Assembly: GCF_022827545.1 (NCBI RefSeq)
Contig: NZ_CP094669.1
Span: 4,457,001-4,521,000, forward strand
Origin: Hymenobacter tibetensis
GTDB taxonomy: Bacteria; Bacteroidota; Bacteroidia; Cytophagales; Hymenobacteraceae
DNA length: 64,000 bases
Direction: 5' to 3'
Made by a program: the position numbers and the translations under genes. Below are positions 34,835 through 44,346 of the stretch, one piece after another; the first letter of the stretch is position 1, and each line of letters opens with the position of its first letter. The notes under the pieces were generated by a model. The model was not told the DNA's origin and ran no database searches. It saw only the letters and a program-made list of their open reading frames with translations.

Positions 34835-35872
34835 ATGAACAGCAAGGTGAAAAAGCGGACATTGATTCATGATATTGCCCGCCACCTGGACGTGTCAATT
34901 GCTACCGTATCATTGGTTCTGAATGGGAAAGCCAAGCAGAGCCGCATTAGTGACGCGCTGGCAGAAAGGGTATTAGCTTACGTGAAGGAAGTGGGCTACA
35001 AGCCCAATCACTTAGCGAAAAGCTTACGCACTGGCAAAACGCACGTGATTGGGCTGGTTGTGGAAGACATTTCCAACCCCTTCTTCGCCACAGTTGCGTG
35101 GATGATTGAAAAGCAGGCGTTCGAGCGGGGTTACCGCATCATCTATTGCAGCACCGACAACGACACCAGCAAGGCCAAGGAACTGATTACCATGTTCCAA
35201 GATCGTCATGTCGATGGCTACATTATTGTGCCACCGGAAGGCGTAGAAGAGCAAGTGAGCGTTATCCTACGGGAGCAGATTCCCGTCGTACTTTTCGACC
35301 GATACTTGCCTGACCTACCTACCAACTATATTGTGGTAGACGGCACGAAAGGCACCTATGAAGCCGCTCAGCACCTGCTAGAACAAGGCTTCACCTCCAT
35401 AGCCTTCGTCACCACTGATTCCAAACAGACGCAGATGGAGGCCCGTTTGCAGGGTTACGTACAAGCAATGGAGGAGCGCGGTCTGCAACAACGCGTGAAA
35501 CACGTGAATATCACCGACTCAGAGAAGATTCTGGCCGATATTCACTCCTTCATTGCCGAAAACCGGGACTGTGACGCCATCATCTTCTCAACCAACTACT
35601 TGAGCATCTACGGGCTTGAGGCCATTGCGCAGCAAAAGCTCCGGATTCCCGACGACCTGGCGGTTATTTCCTACGACGACCACGACCTGTTTCGGCTGTA
35701 CACGCCGGCCATTACGGTTATTGCGCAGCCCGTTGAAAGTATTGCTAAGAATGTCATCGATATCCTGCTAGACCAACTCAAGCACCCCAGTGACAAAGAA
35801 GATACCACTGCTATTCAAGCCGTTGTCCTTCCCACCTCACTCGTTGTCCGCAAGTCGTCTATTCGTAGCTAG
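34835..35872 (+). CDS. LacI/GalR-family transcriptional regulator
   Basis: The 345-residue protein has an N-terminal helix-turn-helix (LIHDIARHLDVSIATVSLVL, about residues 10-29) and a hinge helix ending in YKPNHLAKSLRTGKT. A periplasmic-binding-protein-like sugar domain fills the rest (IGLVVEDISNPFFATV, VDGYIIVPPEG, LAVISYDDHDLFRLYTP). Such proteins bind a TGnAAnCGnTTnCA palindrome and leave it when the sugar signal is present. A near-perfect site lies at the susC promoter 9.8 kb upstream. It has its own promoter and is the last gene of the locus. Confidence 0.95.
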   Translation: MNSKVKKRTLIHDIARHLDVSIATVSLVLNGKAKQSRISDALAERVLAYVKEVGYKPNHLAKSLRTGKTHVIGLVVEDISNPFFATVAWMIEKQAFERGYRIIYCSTDNDTSKAKELITMFQDRHVDGYIIVPPEGVEEQVSVILREQIPVVLFDRYLPDLPTNYIVVDGTKGTYEAAQHLLEQGFTSIAFVTTDSKQTQMEARLQGYVQAMEERGLQQRVKHVNITDSEKILADIHSFIAENRDCDAIIFSTNYLSIYGLEAIAQQKLRIPDDLAVISYDDHDLFRLYTPAITVIAQPVESIAKNVIDILLDQLKHPSDKEDTTAIQAVVLPTSLVVRKSSIRS

Positions 35873-35896
35873 CTCACACTATTCTTGTGCCTGACT

Positions 35897-36550
35897 CTAT
35901 GCAGCTTGCTCTAAAGCTTGGCGTAGGATATCAGCAAACGCGTCGTAGGGCTGGTAGCCCCGGGTGAGAACGTAGCCCTGGCTGCCCACGCGCAACAGTA
36001 CCATTGGAAAGCCCTGCACCCCAATTTTCGCTACGGCAGCAAACTCCTGGCGGGTGGCAGCTACCGTTTCGGGAAGAGCTAGCCGGCGCATGAATTCCAC
36101 TTCGTCTATTCCGTAGGCAGCAGCTAGTGGCACGTAGGTTCTCAATTGGTTTAAGTCGGCTCCGTCTTGGAAATGCGCACGCTGCACGTCATGGGCGAAG
36201 TTGGGCGTTTGGTTTTGATTGAGCTGACGAAACACATGGATGGCGCGGCTTGGTGGCTCCGAATCCTGCACATAGGCTCCCTCCTCCCCTAGTGCCCGGA
36301 AAGCTTCTCCGAACACAACGCCAGTCACCTTCTCTACCTGTTGCAAGGAGCCGCTGATATAGCTCCACGCTTCGCTGATAGGCGCTACCTGTTCTCCGGT
36401 CAGCATACCGCCACACAGCACCGATACATCTACTTGGCCGGCAAATTCTTGCTGAATACGCTGTAGCACCGGGCTCATGCCGTAGCACCAACCACACAGC
36501 GGGTCGAAAATATAGAGTAGTTCGGGACGGTCAGAAGAGTGTGGTTCCAT
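35897..36550 (-). CDS. DsbA/FrnE-like thioredoxin-fold protein
   Basis: The 217-residue protein has the redox motif CGWC (Cys19 to Cys22) in FDPLCGWCYGMSP, which is typical of the FrnE-like DsbA branch, and a cis-Pro region VQGFPMVLLRVG near residue 180. It has no signal peptide, so it is probably cytoplasmic. Members act in disulfide exchange or oxidative-stress protection. A perfect -7 box lies 6 bases before the ATG, which suggests a leaderless message. It is convergent with the LacI gene, and no terminator is visible between them. Confidence 0.85.
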   Translation of the reverse strand: MEPHSSDRPELLYIFDPLCGWCYGMSPVLQRIQQEFAGQVDVSVLCGGMLTGEQVAPISEAWSYISGSLQQVEKVTGVVFGEAFRALGEEGAYVQDSEPPSRAIHVFRQLNQNQTPNFAHDVQRAHFQDGADLNQLRTYVPLAAAYGIDEVEFMRRLALPETVAATRQEFAAVAKIGVQGFPMVLLRVGSQGYVLTRGYQPYDAFADILRQALEQAA

Positions 36551-36556
36551 AAAAGA

Positions 36557-36564
36557 CAAAGGTA
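36557..36564 (-). promoter_or_regulatory. -7 element directly before the DsbA-like gene
   Basis: Read on the minus strand this is TACCTTTG, a full match. Only 6 bases separate it from the ATG at 36550, so transcription would start at or next to the start codon. Confidence 0.5.
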
Positions 36565-36746
36565 GGATCAGGACCCGACAGGCCAAGTACTTGCTACCAA
36601 TAGTACCATCATACGCCGGTTAGGGTTGGCAGGCCAAGAAAGGTCGCACGTTCTTCCAACTGCTTCCCCCAAAATATCGACTAGCTTGCTGCAACTGCAT
36701 AAGCTGCACCTGTTGCATACTACCCTGAAGTTTACCTCCCAAGTAC

Positions 36747-37478
36747 ATGCTTTCGTTTATCTCACTTATCTCCGTTGCTACACTGCTGCCCGTTTCCACT
36801 TCTCCTGATAGCCTGACTATTTTCAATCCGAACCGCACGTACCACTACCGAGCGTTATTTATCAGCCCTACCGGCGACACACTCAGCCAAGAACGGATTA
36901 CCCTTCGGCCCTCCGGCCAGCCCTGGGCGGGCCAGCCGAAACGGCAGACTGCCTTTCAGATTGAATACCACTACACTCCCCACGACTCGCTGACTTTCCT
37001 GGCCCTTCCAAATCCCAAGACCACACGTTCTGATAAACCTTTACCATACTGGTGGAGCAGGTCGCAGCATACTGGTGCTATTGAGAACAGACACGAAATC
37101 TGGATGCATCCTATCCGGGGCAACCAATACGAGTACACAGAGGTAGCACCTTTTCCACAAGTCAAGCCTGATTCGCTGCGGGTAGGTGGCAGATGGCGGG
37201 AAAAGCCTCTCTATATCTTGATGGGCTGGGGCGCCTTCAAAGGGAAAGTGACGCCTAACTACCAAGCTGAAAAACAGGAAACCCGTCAATACGGGGCCCT
37301 ACACCTACCCGGATGCTGGCTAATCCACGCCGTTGGGTTGCACAACAAGCTAGGTGAAAGCTTCCTCGATTTCTACTTTCATCCGAGCTACGGCTTCACT
37401 GAAATGCACTATCGTTTGTACGATGGAACGAGAATTTCCTTTGTACTCGAACAGGTAGTTGATAGCCGACTACGGTAG
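36747..37478 (+). CDS. exported protein, unknown
   Basis: The 243-residue protein starts with a short hydrophobic signal (MLSFISLISVATLLPVSTS). The mature part is beta-rich, with many aromatic residues and repeated short strands (TYHYRALFISPTGDT, YEYTEVAPFPQV, FLDFYFHPSYGFTEMHYRL). There is a WREKPLYILMGWGAFKGKV segment near residue 150. No family is recognised. It ends just before a strong palindromic terminator. Confidence 0.65.
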   Translation: MLSFISLISVATLLPVSTSPDSLTIFNPNRTYHYRALFISPTGDTLSQERITLRPSGQPWAGQPKRQTAFQIEYHYTPHDSLTFLALPNPKTTRSDKPLPYWWSRSQHTGAIENRHEIWMHPIRGNQYEYTEVAPFPQVKPDSLRVGGRWREKPLYILMGWGAFKGKVTPNYQAEKQETRQYGALHLPGCWLIHAVGLHNKLGESFLDFYFHPSYGFTEMHYRLYDGTRISFVLEQVVDSRLR

Positions 37479-37496
37479 TTACCTGGTAACTTTTAT

Positions 37497-37541
37497 CATC
37501 AAAAAGGCCGTTGCGCAGAGTGCGCAACGGCCTTTTTGATG
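37497..37541. terminator. 21-bp palindromic terminator
   Basis: The arms 37497-37517 and 37521-37541 are perfect reverse complements with a GAG loop and A/T tracts inside. It lies between the convergent exported-protein gene and rho. Confidence 0.9.
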
Positions 37542-37543
37542 GC

Positions 37544-37569
37544 AAGAACCACGGAATGCCGTGGTTCTT
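37544..37569. terminator. second hairpin at the rho stop
   Basis: An 11-bp perfect inverted repeat (37544-37554 with 37559-37569, loop AATG) touches the rho stop codon. Together with the adjacent palindrome it makes a double structure at the end of rho. Confidence 0.55.
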
Positions 37570-39875
37570 TATCCGTTCATTGACACCAAGAATTCCAGGT
37601 TGTCTTTGGTACCTTTCATACGGTCCTTTAAGAATTCCATGGCTTCTGAAGGCGTCATGTCAGCCATGAACTTACGCAGCACCCAGATGCGGCTCAATTC
37701 ATCTTTGCTCATCAGCAAATCTTCCCGACGGGTACCGGAAGCCGGTACATCAATGGCTGGGAAGATACGCTTGTTGGCCAGTTTGCGGTCCAGCTGCAAT
37801 TCCATGTTGCCGGTACCTTTGAACTCCTCGAAAATAACTTCGTCCATCTTCGAGCCGGTTTCAATCAGAGCCGTGGCAATAATCGTTAGCGAGCCACCAT
37901 CTTCTACGTTGCGGGCTGCCCCGAAGAAACGCTTGGGCTTGTGCAGCGCATTGGCATCCACACCACCCGACAGAATCTTGCCGGAAGCAGGCTGCACGGC
38001 GTTGTAGGCCCGGGCCAGACGAGTAATGGAATCGAGCAGAATCACGACATCGTGGCCGCATTCCACTAGGCGCTTGGCCTTGTCTAGGGCAATGCTCGTG
38101 ATTTTGACGTGGCGGTCAGGCGTTTCGTCGAAGGTGGAGCTGAGCACTTCGGCTTTCACCGAGCGGGTCATGTCCGTTACTTCTTCGGGGCGCTCATCGA
38201 TCAGCAAGATCATCAGATAGACCTCGGGGTGGTTCTCGGAAATAGCATTGGCAATTTCCTGCAGCAGCACCGTTTTGCCGGTTTTAGGCTGCGCCACAAT
38301 CAAGCCACGCTGGCCTTTGCCAATCGGAGCAAACAGGTCCAGAATTCGGGTGCTGTAGAGGCCCGATTTGGTAGTCAGCTTCAACCGCTCCTCTGGGAAA
38401 AGAGGCGTCAGGCTGTTGAATGGCACTCGGTCGCGCGCCTCTTCCATGGCTCGGCCGTTGATGCTGTCGACCCCAACTAGTGCATAATACTTCTCGCCTT
38501 CGCGGGGCGGACGAATGGTGCATTTCACTGTGTCGCCGGCTTTCAACGAAAACTGCTTCACCTGCGCCGGCGCCACATAAATGTCGTCGGGTGAGGCCAT
38601 GTAGTTGTAGAACGGGCTGCGCAGGAAACCGTAGCCACCATCGGGCATCATTTCCAAGGTGCCCTCCCCGGGAATTGTGATGTCGAAGTCGTTGCGGGGA
38701 CGCTGCTGCACTGGCTGGCCGTTGCTTTCAGGCCGGGGCGCTTGGCCATTAGCCTCCTGCCGCTGCTGGCGTTGTAGCTCGCGAGCGGCATACCGGTCTT
38801 CGCGGCGCTGCTCCCGGTCCGGCCGGCCTTGGGGGTCGCGGGGAAGGCGGTTCTGGTCGCGCTGCGGCTGCTCGGACGTGCGGGGCTCGTTGCGGTAGTC
38901 TCGCATGTCCCGGACTCCATCGGTAACGCGGCCGTCGCTGGTCCGAGCTACATCCGTAACCGGTGCCGGACGGTTGTCACGGGGCTGGTCGCGGGGAGTT
39001 TGGTTTTGGTCACGGTCGGCGCGGAACTCCCGCTCACGGGGCTGGTCGCGCGGCGTACGCGGGGCATTGGTGTTTTGCTCGGGCCGGAAAATACGTGGTG
39101 CTACTGGAACTGCTTCCGTGGTGGCTGGCGCCGCTGCTTCAGGAGCGTCGGTTGTCACCTCGGCGGCAGCAGGCGGCAAAAATGGCGCACGCTCCACGGC
39201 AGTTTCCAGCGCAGCACCGTTGGCCGATGGGGCCTCCGCAGTGTCGTTGGTAGCTTCGGGAACTGCCGGGCGCGCATTACGACCAGTTGCTTCGCGTGGC
39301 CGACGCTCTGACCGCTGGAAAGGTTTGATAGGGCGCTCAGCAGACGTATCGGCGGCAGGAACTGCCACCTCGGCGGGAGCTTCCGCAACGGCCTCTACAG
39401 CAGGCGCTGGAGCAGGAGCTGCCACTTCCAAAGCAGGAGGCGTTTCAACGGCAGCGGCCACTTCTGGCGCTGTTACTTCGGTGGGGGCAGTGGCCACTGC
39501 AGCAGCTTGGGCGGGCTTGGAACGAGCCGGACGAGCGGGTGCTATCGGACGAGCCGGGGCCGCAGCACGGGTGGAAGCTGAACGAGCCGGCGCTGCAGAC
39601 CGGGTGGCGGCGACCGTTGGGGAAGTAGCTTCAACGGCCGGGGCCACCACTTCTTCTACAACGGCTACATCAGAAAAAGCTTGCTCGGAGCGCGCTTTGC
39701 CGTTCGGCTTGATTTTGGGCGGGAGCTTATCAGCAGGAATAATGGCCTGCTGATCGAGGATCTTGTAAATCAGATCCTGCTTGCTGAGTTTCTTGAAATT
39801 ACCAACGTTGAGTTCTTCTGCAATTTCCTTTAAGTCAGAAAGCAGCCTGTCCTTCAACTCTTCAATAGTGTACAT
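37569..39875 (-). CDS. rho: transcription termination factor Rho with long N-terminal insertion
   Basis: Rho is a hexameric RNA-dependent ATPase that ends transcription. This one has 768 residues, against about 419 in E. coli. The N-terminal helical domain ([22 protein letters not shown] in parts) is followed by roughly 300 residues rich in Ala, Pro, Val and then Arg, Asp and Gln. The RNA-binding cold-shock domain starts near [18 protein letters not shown]. Walker A is PKTGKT at residues 530-535, and [13 protein letters not shown] is the Q-loop region. Long disordered insertions are known in Rho of Bacteroidota. ATG 39875 matches the family start. Confidence 0.96.
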   Translation of the reverse strand: MYTIEELKDRLLSDLKEIAEELNVGNFKKLSKQDLIYKILDQQAIIPADKLPPKIKPNGKARSEQAFSDVAVVEEVVAPAVEATSPTVAATRSAAPARSASTRAAAPARPIAPARPARSKPAQAAAVATAPTEVTAPEVAAAVETPPALEVAAPAPAPAVEAVAEAPAEVAVPAADTSAERPIKPFQRSERRPREATGRNARPAVPEATNDTAEAPSANGAALETAVERAPFLPPAAAEVTTDAPEAAAPATTEAVPVAPRIFRPEQNTNAPRTPRDQPREREFRADRDQNQTPRDQPRDNRPAPVTDVARTSDGRVTDGVRDMRDYRNEPRTSEQPQRDQNRLPRDPQGRPDREQRREDRYAARELQRQQRQEANGQAPRPESNGQPVQQRPRNDFDITIPGEGTLEMMPDGGYGFLRSPFYNYMASPDDIYVAPAQVKQFSLKAGDTVKCTIRPPREGEKYYALVGVDSINGRAMEEARDRVPFNSLTPLFPEERLKLTTKSGLYSTRILDLFAPIGKGQRGLIVAQPKTGKTVLLQEIANAISENHPEVYLMILLIDERPEEVTDMTRSVKAEVLSSTFDETPDRHVKITSIALDKAKRLVECGHDVVILLDSITRLARAYNAVQPASGKILSGGVDANALHKPKRFFGAARNVEDGGSLTIIATALIETGSKMDEVIFEEFKGTGNMELQLDRKLANKRIFPAIDVPASGTRREDLLMSKDELSRIWVLRKFMADMTPSEAMEFLKDRMKGTKDNLEFLVSMNG

Positions 39876-40363
39876 AGAGGCAATGAGGGGAGAAAAAATC
39901 AAAAAGCGGAAGCCCAACCAACAGGGGTAGATTGCCGACGATATCGGGCAATACCTCGGAGCCGCAATGGCGGCCTACAGCACGGGGATTCTGGACTAAA
40001 CTGAGGGGGTTGTAACGAGAGTAGCGCTGGAAAAATAACCGCGGGCCGGACGTAGTGAAACTACCGAAAACCCGACATCAGCTGCCGACTTGTTAGCGCA
40101 ATGTTAACCTAATACAGATGAACTGCCAAATCGGAACGTGAAAATTGCAGATTAAGATCCTCTACGGAGAAAATACGCTCTTGGATGCTGACTGTGTTGA
40201 AATTAACACGCAGATGCCAATTTCTTTTTGTTTCTGTTGGCGCTTCAACCCGTAGCCACAGCCTATTTCCCGCGCTGAATTGTCTGGAATCTGCGCCATA
40301 CGTTTAATCTGCCAAATCTAGGGTCTATTTTTACGCCTCCTTTACTTTAGTCTCTCCTGCCCC
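39876..40363. other. divergent gap between rho and serS
   Basis: No gene is seen in these 488 bases. On the minus strand TAGATTTG at 40313-40320 is a full -7 match, which would give rho a leader of about 430 bases. On the plus strand TATTTTTA at 40326-40333 is a one-mismatch -7 for serS. Neither has a clear upstream TTG. Confidence 0.4.
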
Positions 40364-41644
40364 ATGCTGCAAGTTTCCGTTCTCAAAGAGCATCCTGAAC
40401 AGGTGCTGGCCGGTTTGGCCAAAAAGTGTTACAAAACGGCAGAAGCTGACGTTCAGGCTGTGCTTAGCCTCGATCAGCGCCGCAAGGATGTCCAAACCGC
40501 GCACGACGCGGCCCAGGCAGAAGCCAATGAACTAGCCCGTCAGATTGGGGGCCTGATGAAAGCCGGCGACAAAGCCGGTGCAGAGGCCTTGAAAGTGCGC
40601 ACCGCCGAACTCAAGCAGCAAACCAAAACCTACGCCGACGAGCTAGCACAGGTGGAAATCGCCTTGCAGCAAACCCTGTACAAGCTGCCCAACATACCAC
40701 ACCACAGCGTACCCGAAGGCCGTTCGGCTCAGGACAACGAGGTGGTCCGGGAAGTAGGCACCATCCCGACCCTGCCCGCCGGTGCTCAGCCGCATTGGGA
40801 GCTGATCAAGAAGCACGACATCATTGATTTCGAGTTGGGCAACAAGATTACGGGGGCTGGCTTTCCAGTGTATAAAGGCCAAGGCGCCCGCCTGCAACGA
40901 GCCCTCATCAACTTTTTTCTAGATGAAGCCCGCGCAGCTGGCTACCAGGAAGTGCAGCCACCGATTTTGGTGAACGAAGCATCCGGCTATGGAACCGGAC
41001 AGTTGCCCGACAAAGAAGGCCAGATGTACCACGACGAGCGCGACAACCTGTATCTTATTCCAACGGCCGAGGTGCCCATCACCAACCTCTACCGCGACGA
41101 AATAATAGCACTCGACAAGTTGCCGATTCGTAACGCGGGCCACACTCCCTGCTTCCGCCGCGAAGCCGGCTCGTGGGGTGCTGATGTACGCGGCCTCAAC
41201 CGCCTGCACCAGTTCGATAAGGTGGAAATCGTGCAGATTGCCTTACCTGAGCAGAGCTACACTATTCTTGAGGAGATGGTGGCTCACATTGAAGGGCTGC
41301 TGCAGAAGCTGGAACTCCCCTACCGCGTGCTGCGCCTCTGCGGTGGCGATATGGGCTTCACCTCCGCCCTCACCTACGACCTGGAAGTGTGGAGTGCCGC
41401 ACAGGGCCGGTGGCTGGAAGTAAGCTCGGCCAGCAACTTCGAAACCTACCAAGCCAACCGTTTGAAGCTACGCTACCGCCCCGAAGAAGGAGCTAAAACC
41501 CAGCTCTTACACACCCTAAACGGCTCGGCGTTGGCTCTCCCCCGCATTGTGGCCGCTCTATTGGAAAACAACCAACTCGAAGACGGCAGCATCCATTTGC
41601 CCGAAGCGCTGCACTCTTACTGCGGATTCAGCAAGATTGGCTAA
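40364..41644 (+). CDS. serS: serine--tRNA ligase
   Basis: The 426-residue class II synthetase charges tRNA-Ser. Residues 1-110 are the coiled-coil arm that grips the long variable arm of tRNA-Ser. Motif 2 is seen in GHTPCFRREAGSWGADVRGLNR (in parts), with FDKVEIVQI after it. Motif 3 is in LNGSALALPRIVAALLENNQ. Length and domain order are normal. It stands alone between rho and a strong terminator. Confidence 0.97.
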   Translation: MLQVSVLKEHPEQVLAGLAKKCYKTAEADVQAVLSLDQRRKDVQTAHDAAQAEANELARQIGGLMKAGDKAGAEALKVRTAELKQQTKTYADELAQVEIALQQTLYKLPNIPHHSVPEGRSAQDNEVVREVGTIPTLPAGAQPHWELIKKHDIIDFELGNKITGAGFPVYKGQGARLQRALINFFLDEARAAGYQEVQPPILVNEASGYGTGQLPDKEGQMYHDERDNLYLIPTAEVPITNLYRDEIIALDKLPIRNAGHTPCFRREAGSWGADVRGLNRLHQFDKVEIVQIALPEQSYTILEEMVAHIEGLLQKLELPYRVLRLCGGDMGFTSALTYDLEVWSAAQGRWLEVSSASNFETYQANRLKLRYRPEEGAKTQLLHTLNGSALALPRIVAALLENNQLEDGSIHLPEALHSYCGFSKIG

Positions 41645-41653
41645 TCACAACTC

Positions 41654-41707
41654 ACTACGTACAACAAGGCCCGACTAAGCAATTGGTCGGGCCTTGTTGT
41701 ACGTAGT
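41654..41707. terminator. 22-bp palindromic terminator after serS
   Basis: The arms 41654-41675 and 41686-41707 are perfect reverse complements with a 10-base loop. The core stem GGCCCGAC/GTCGGGCC lies inside a longer palindrome, and the T-tract is weak. Confidence 0.8.
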
Positions 41708-41721
41708 ACGTTGACCTGTGT

Positions 41722-42057
41722 ATGTATAAATTCAGTACCCTACTACAATCCATCAAGATGCCCTCATTTGAAGAAAAGCAACGCCGAAAGGCAGCGATGA
41801 ATCAGCTGATAGAGACTTCTCGTGCGGTCCGCTTAGCCGAATTGCCTATGCCAAAAGAGAAAGCAGACAGCTACTTTGATTATCTCGATCAACTCTTGTC
41901 TCAACAAGGATGCGATGATACTCTGAGGTTTACCGAGCAATTCGCTACTGATAACCATATAGAATTCCATTTGATGAAACAATGGTTAGCTAAATATGGA
42001 GGGTATTGTGATTGTGAAGCGTTGGCGAACGTGGAAGATAGTTTCAAAGACCTATAA
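41722..42057 (+). CDS. DUF2695 domain protein
   Basis: The 111-residue protein is soluble and acidic. Its body matches the DUF2695 pattern: EKQRRKAAMNQL, then LPMPKEKADSYFDYLDQLL, and the C-terminal LAKYGGYCDCEALANVEDSF. The function of the group is unknown. The start may be ATG 41722 or ATG 41758 (MPSFEEKQRR); the second agrees better with the conserved region. It follows the serS terminator, so it must have its own promoter. Its A+T content is higher than that of its neighbours, a possible sign of transfer. Confidence 0.78.
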   Translation: MYKFSTLLQSIKMPSFEEKQRRKAAMNQLIETSRAVRLAELPMPKEKADSYFDYLDQLLSQQGCDDTLRFTEQFATDNHIEFHLMKQWLAKYGGYCDCEALANVEDSFKDL

Positions 42058-42087
42058 GGCATAGGCTGTACTACGTCTTAGCAACCC

Positions 42088-42351
42088 CTAATACTCGGCC
42101 ATTTGGTCATCGGCGTAGCACCACGCCCATTGTTCACCGGGCTCGGCCGAGGTAACGACGGGATGCTGGGTGCTGCGGAAGTGCTTGGTGGCGTGCTTGT
42201 TTTTCGAGGAGTCGCAGCACCCAACGTGGCCACAGGTTTGGCAGACGCGCAGGTGCACCCAGGTATCGCCAAGGGCAATGCATTCGGGGCAGGCGTATTC
42301 AGCGGCCGGAATGAGGGTTTCGAGTGCAGAAAGATGGGCACATATAGCCAT
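42088..42351 (-). CDS. UBP-type zinc finger protein
   Basis: The 87-residue protein is one ZnF-UBP domain. The ligand pattern is visible: CPEC near residue 21, then VHLRVCQTCGHVGCCDSSKNKH, ATKHFRSTQHPVV (given in parts). In eukaryotes this fold binds the free ubiquitin C-terminus. Bacteria lack ubiquitin, so the role here is unknown. It follows the OsmC gene on the same strand after 14 bases and is probably co-transcribed with it. Confidence 0.88.
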   Translation of the reverse strand: MAICAHLSALETLIPAAEYACPECIALGDTWVHLRVCQTCGHVGCCDSSKNKHATKHFRSTQHPVVTSAEPGEQWAWCYADDQMAEY

Positions 42352-42365
42352 GGTGCAGGGTAGTA

Positions 42366-42827
42366 TTAAGTGGTGGATAACTGATCAGCGGGTACGAGGG
42401 TGGTGACGATGCGCAGGCCGCTCATGAGCGTTTTTTGCACGGGACACTTCTGAGAAATTATTTCTAGACGCTGGCGCTGCTCTTCTGTTAGCGGGCCGAC
42501 GAGGCGTAGTTCCTTCTGCACTTCATCCAGCATTTCACCCGCCATTTCGCACTTGTCGCAGTCTTGGCGATGGACGCGCTGATGGCGCAGGCGTACTTCC
42601 ACTGCTTCGAGCGGCCATTTTTTCTGGTTGGCATAGAGGCGCAGAGTGATGGCCGTACACGCTCCCAGTGCCGAGAGCAGCAAGTCGTAGGGCGTGGGGC
42701 CACGGTCTTGGCCGCCTACTTCCACGGGCTCATCCACGAACCAGGTGTGGCGACCAGCTTGCACATCGGCAAGCAAGGCTTCCTGGCCTACTTTTACTAC
42801 TACTGACTTCTCGGGTGTATCCGTCAT
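42366..42827 (-). CDS. OsmC-family peroxiredoxin-like protein
   Basis: The 153-residue protein reduces organic hydroperoxides with two cysteines. They are seen in ALGACTAITLRLYA (about residue 57) and SQKCPVQKTL (about residue 128). The GPTPYDLLLSALGAC region is the usual family hallmark. It is probably cytoplasmic. The UBP zinc finger gene follows closely. Confidence 0.92.
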   Translation of the reverse strand: MTDTPEKSVVVKVGQEALLADVQAGRHTWFVDEPVEVGGQDRGPTPYDLLLSALGACTAITLRLYANQKKWPLEAVEVRLRHQRVHRQDCDKCEMAGEMLDEVQKELRLVGPLTEEQRQRLEIISQKCPVQKTLMSGLRIVTTLVPADQLSTT

Positions 42828-43193
42828 GGCTTAGGGTAAAATACCGTTTGCTTCGGCGTCAATTCATTGGTGCGAGGTTAGTCTTTCTTCCAGCCGTTCG
42901 TGTAAGGGCAATAAAGGAACGTCGGCTTACGGGAAGAGAGCAGCTAGCTGAGACGATAAGGTACAACTTCCTGCTGTGTTTCATTGGCCGCTTACTGGCA
43001 AGCAACCCGCGAACCGCAAAAGGGCCACCCAAGAAGCAGGCGGGCCTTATTGCTGTTGCTACGCATCTAAGCGCAGCGGCGTGCTGAGCGCTACACCTGC
43101 AAGAAAGAACCCTTGCCAAGGTGCTCTGCATGGCTTCCGAACTATAGCGGCTGGGTTCCAACCAGGGTTCTGTGGGGGTGCTGCGAACAGCTC
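42828..43193. other. intergenic stretch, nothing recognised
   Basis: No gene, terminator or repeat is seen in these 366 bases. A TATTTTAC on the minus strand close to the OsmC start may be a weak -7 element. Confidence 0.5.
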
Positions 43194-44255
43194 TTATCGT
43201 CCGTCTAGCGTTTGCGGCAGGTCGAGGTTAAATTTGATGTCGCGCATGCAACGGAAGTGGCCTTGCGGGCATTTTTCGTAACCAATTTTAGAGCACGGCC
43301 GGCAAGGCAAGTTCTGGACTTCCAATATTCTGAATTCTGTGCGGTATGGGTACATCCCGAACTCGGGAACGGTGTTGCCCCACACGCTGAATATCTCTTT
43401 GCGGAAAGCGGCGGCAATGTGCATCAAGCCAGTATCGTGGCTAACAACTAGCTGTGCTTGCCGCACCAACGAAGCAGACTGATTAAGAGAGAAACGGCCG
43501 CAAGCGTTGAAAATGACCGTTGGTTGGTTGCTACTAGCGTGTTGCTTCGGAAAATAGTAAGGGCTGTCCGGGATGCGCTGGGCAGCTGGGGGCGAAATAG
43601 CTGCCTGTTTGTCGAAAGCCAGTTCTATCACGTGGCCGGTGCTTTCATCCTCTGGCCCGCCAAGCAACACTACGGGGCGCCGAAGCAGCCCACACAACTC
43701 GATAATACGCTCTACTGGCAACCGCTTGGTTGCGTGCTGTGCGCCAATAGCAAAGGCCACATAACCCCGCTGGAAAGGCGCTGGCAACGTTGTAAGGTCC
43801 ACTTCTTCCGCTTCCGGAATGAAATAGTCTAACCCCTTGCCATCGTTTTTCACCCCGAGTTGCGCAGCCGCTCCCAGATACCGGTCCACGATGTGCACCC
43901 GCGGCATCGTGTTCATTTTAAACTGTACCAACAGCCACTTCCGCCAATTCAGCTTGTTGAAGCTAGCCGACTTTACGCCCAATTGGGCCTTCAGCAAGCT
44001 GGTACGCAGGTTATGGTGCAAGTCCACCACAAAATCGAACTGCTCGGCACGCAACTCGGCTACCAGCTCGTTGAGTGAGCCCGTGAGGTAGTGCACCTTG
44101 TCAACGTATGGGTTGGGCTCGATGATGCTGCGATACGCTGGCTTGGTACAATAATGCACAAGTGCGCCCGATACCTGCTGCTTCACCGCCCGGATAACCG
44201 GCGTCGTGAGCACAATATCACCGATAGAAGAAAAACGCAGAATCAGAATTTTCAT
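43194..44255 (-). CDS. glycosyltransferase family 9 (heptosyltransferase-like)
   Basis: The 353-residue protein belongs to the GT-B family that adds heptose to the lipopolysaccharide core at the inner face of the membrane. The N-terminus MKILILRFSSIGDIVLTTPV is typical. The nucleotide-sugar domain shows VVSHDTGLMHIAAAF near residue 275. Near the end is a Cys-rich motif, CRPCSKIGYEKCPQGHFRC, which is also present in the family member at 56601. The next gene on the same strand, PolX, is 91 bases upstream. Confidence 0.9.
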   Translation of the reverse strand: MKILILRFSSIGDIVLTTPVIRAVKQQVSGALVHYCTKPAYRSIIEPNPYVDKVHYLTGSLNELVAELRAEQFDFVVDLHHNLRTSLLKAQLGVKSASFNKLNWRKWLLVQFKMNTMPRVHIVDRYLGAAAQLGVKNDGKGLDYFIPEAEEVDLTTLPAPFQRGYVAFAIGAQHATKRLPVERIIELCGLLRRPVVLLGGPEDESTGHVIELAFDKQAAISPPAAQRIPDSPYYFPKQHASSNQPTVIFNACGRFSLNQSASLVRQAQLVVSHDTGLMHIAAAFRKEIFSVWGNTVPEFGMYPYRTEFRILEVQNLPCRPCSKIGYEKCPQGHFRCMRDIKFNLDLPQTLDGR

Positions 44256-44346
44256 GCAGTTGTGTTAGCGTAGGCAGCGGGCTTTCGAGAAAACAAAACG
44301 GTTGCAGCTAGCGGCTTTCCGTTTCTACCCGCTGCCTTCTGCGGGC

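Noticed and set aside
38905..39753. Plus-strand open frame of 282 codons rich in Ala, Ser and Gly
   Set aside because: It is the complement of the low-complexity part of rho, where biased codons avoid stops on the other strand.
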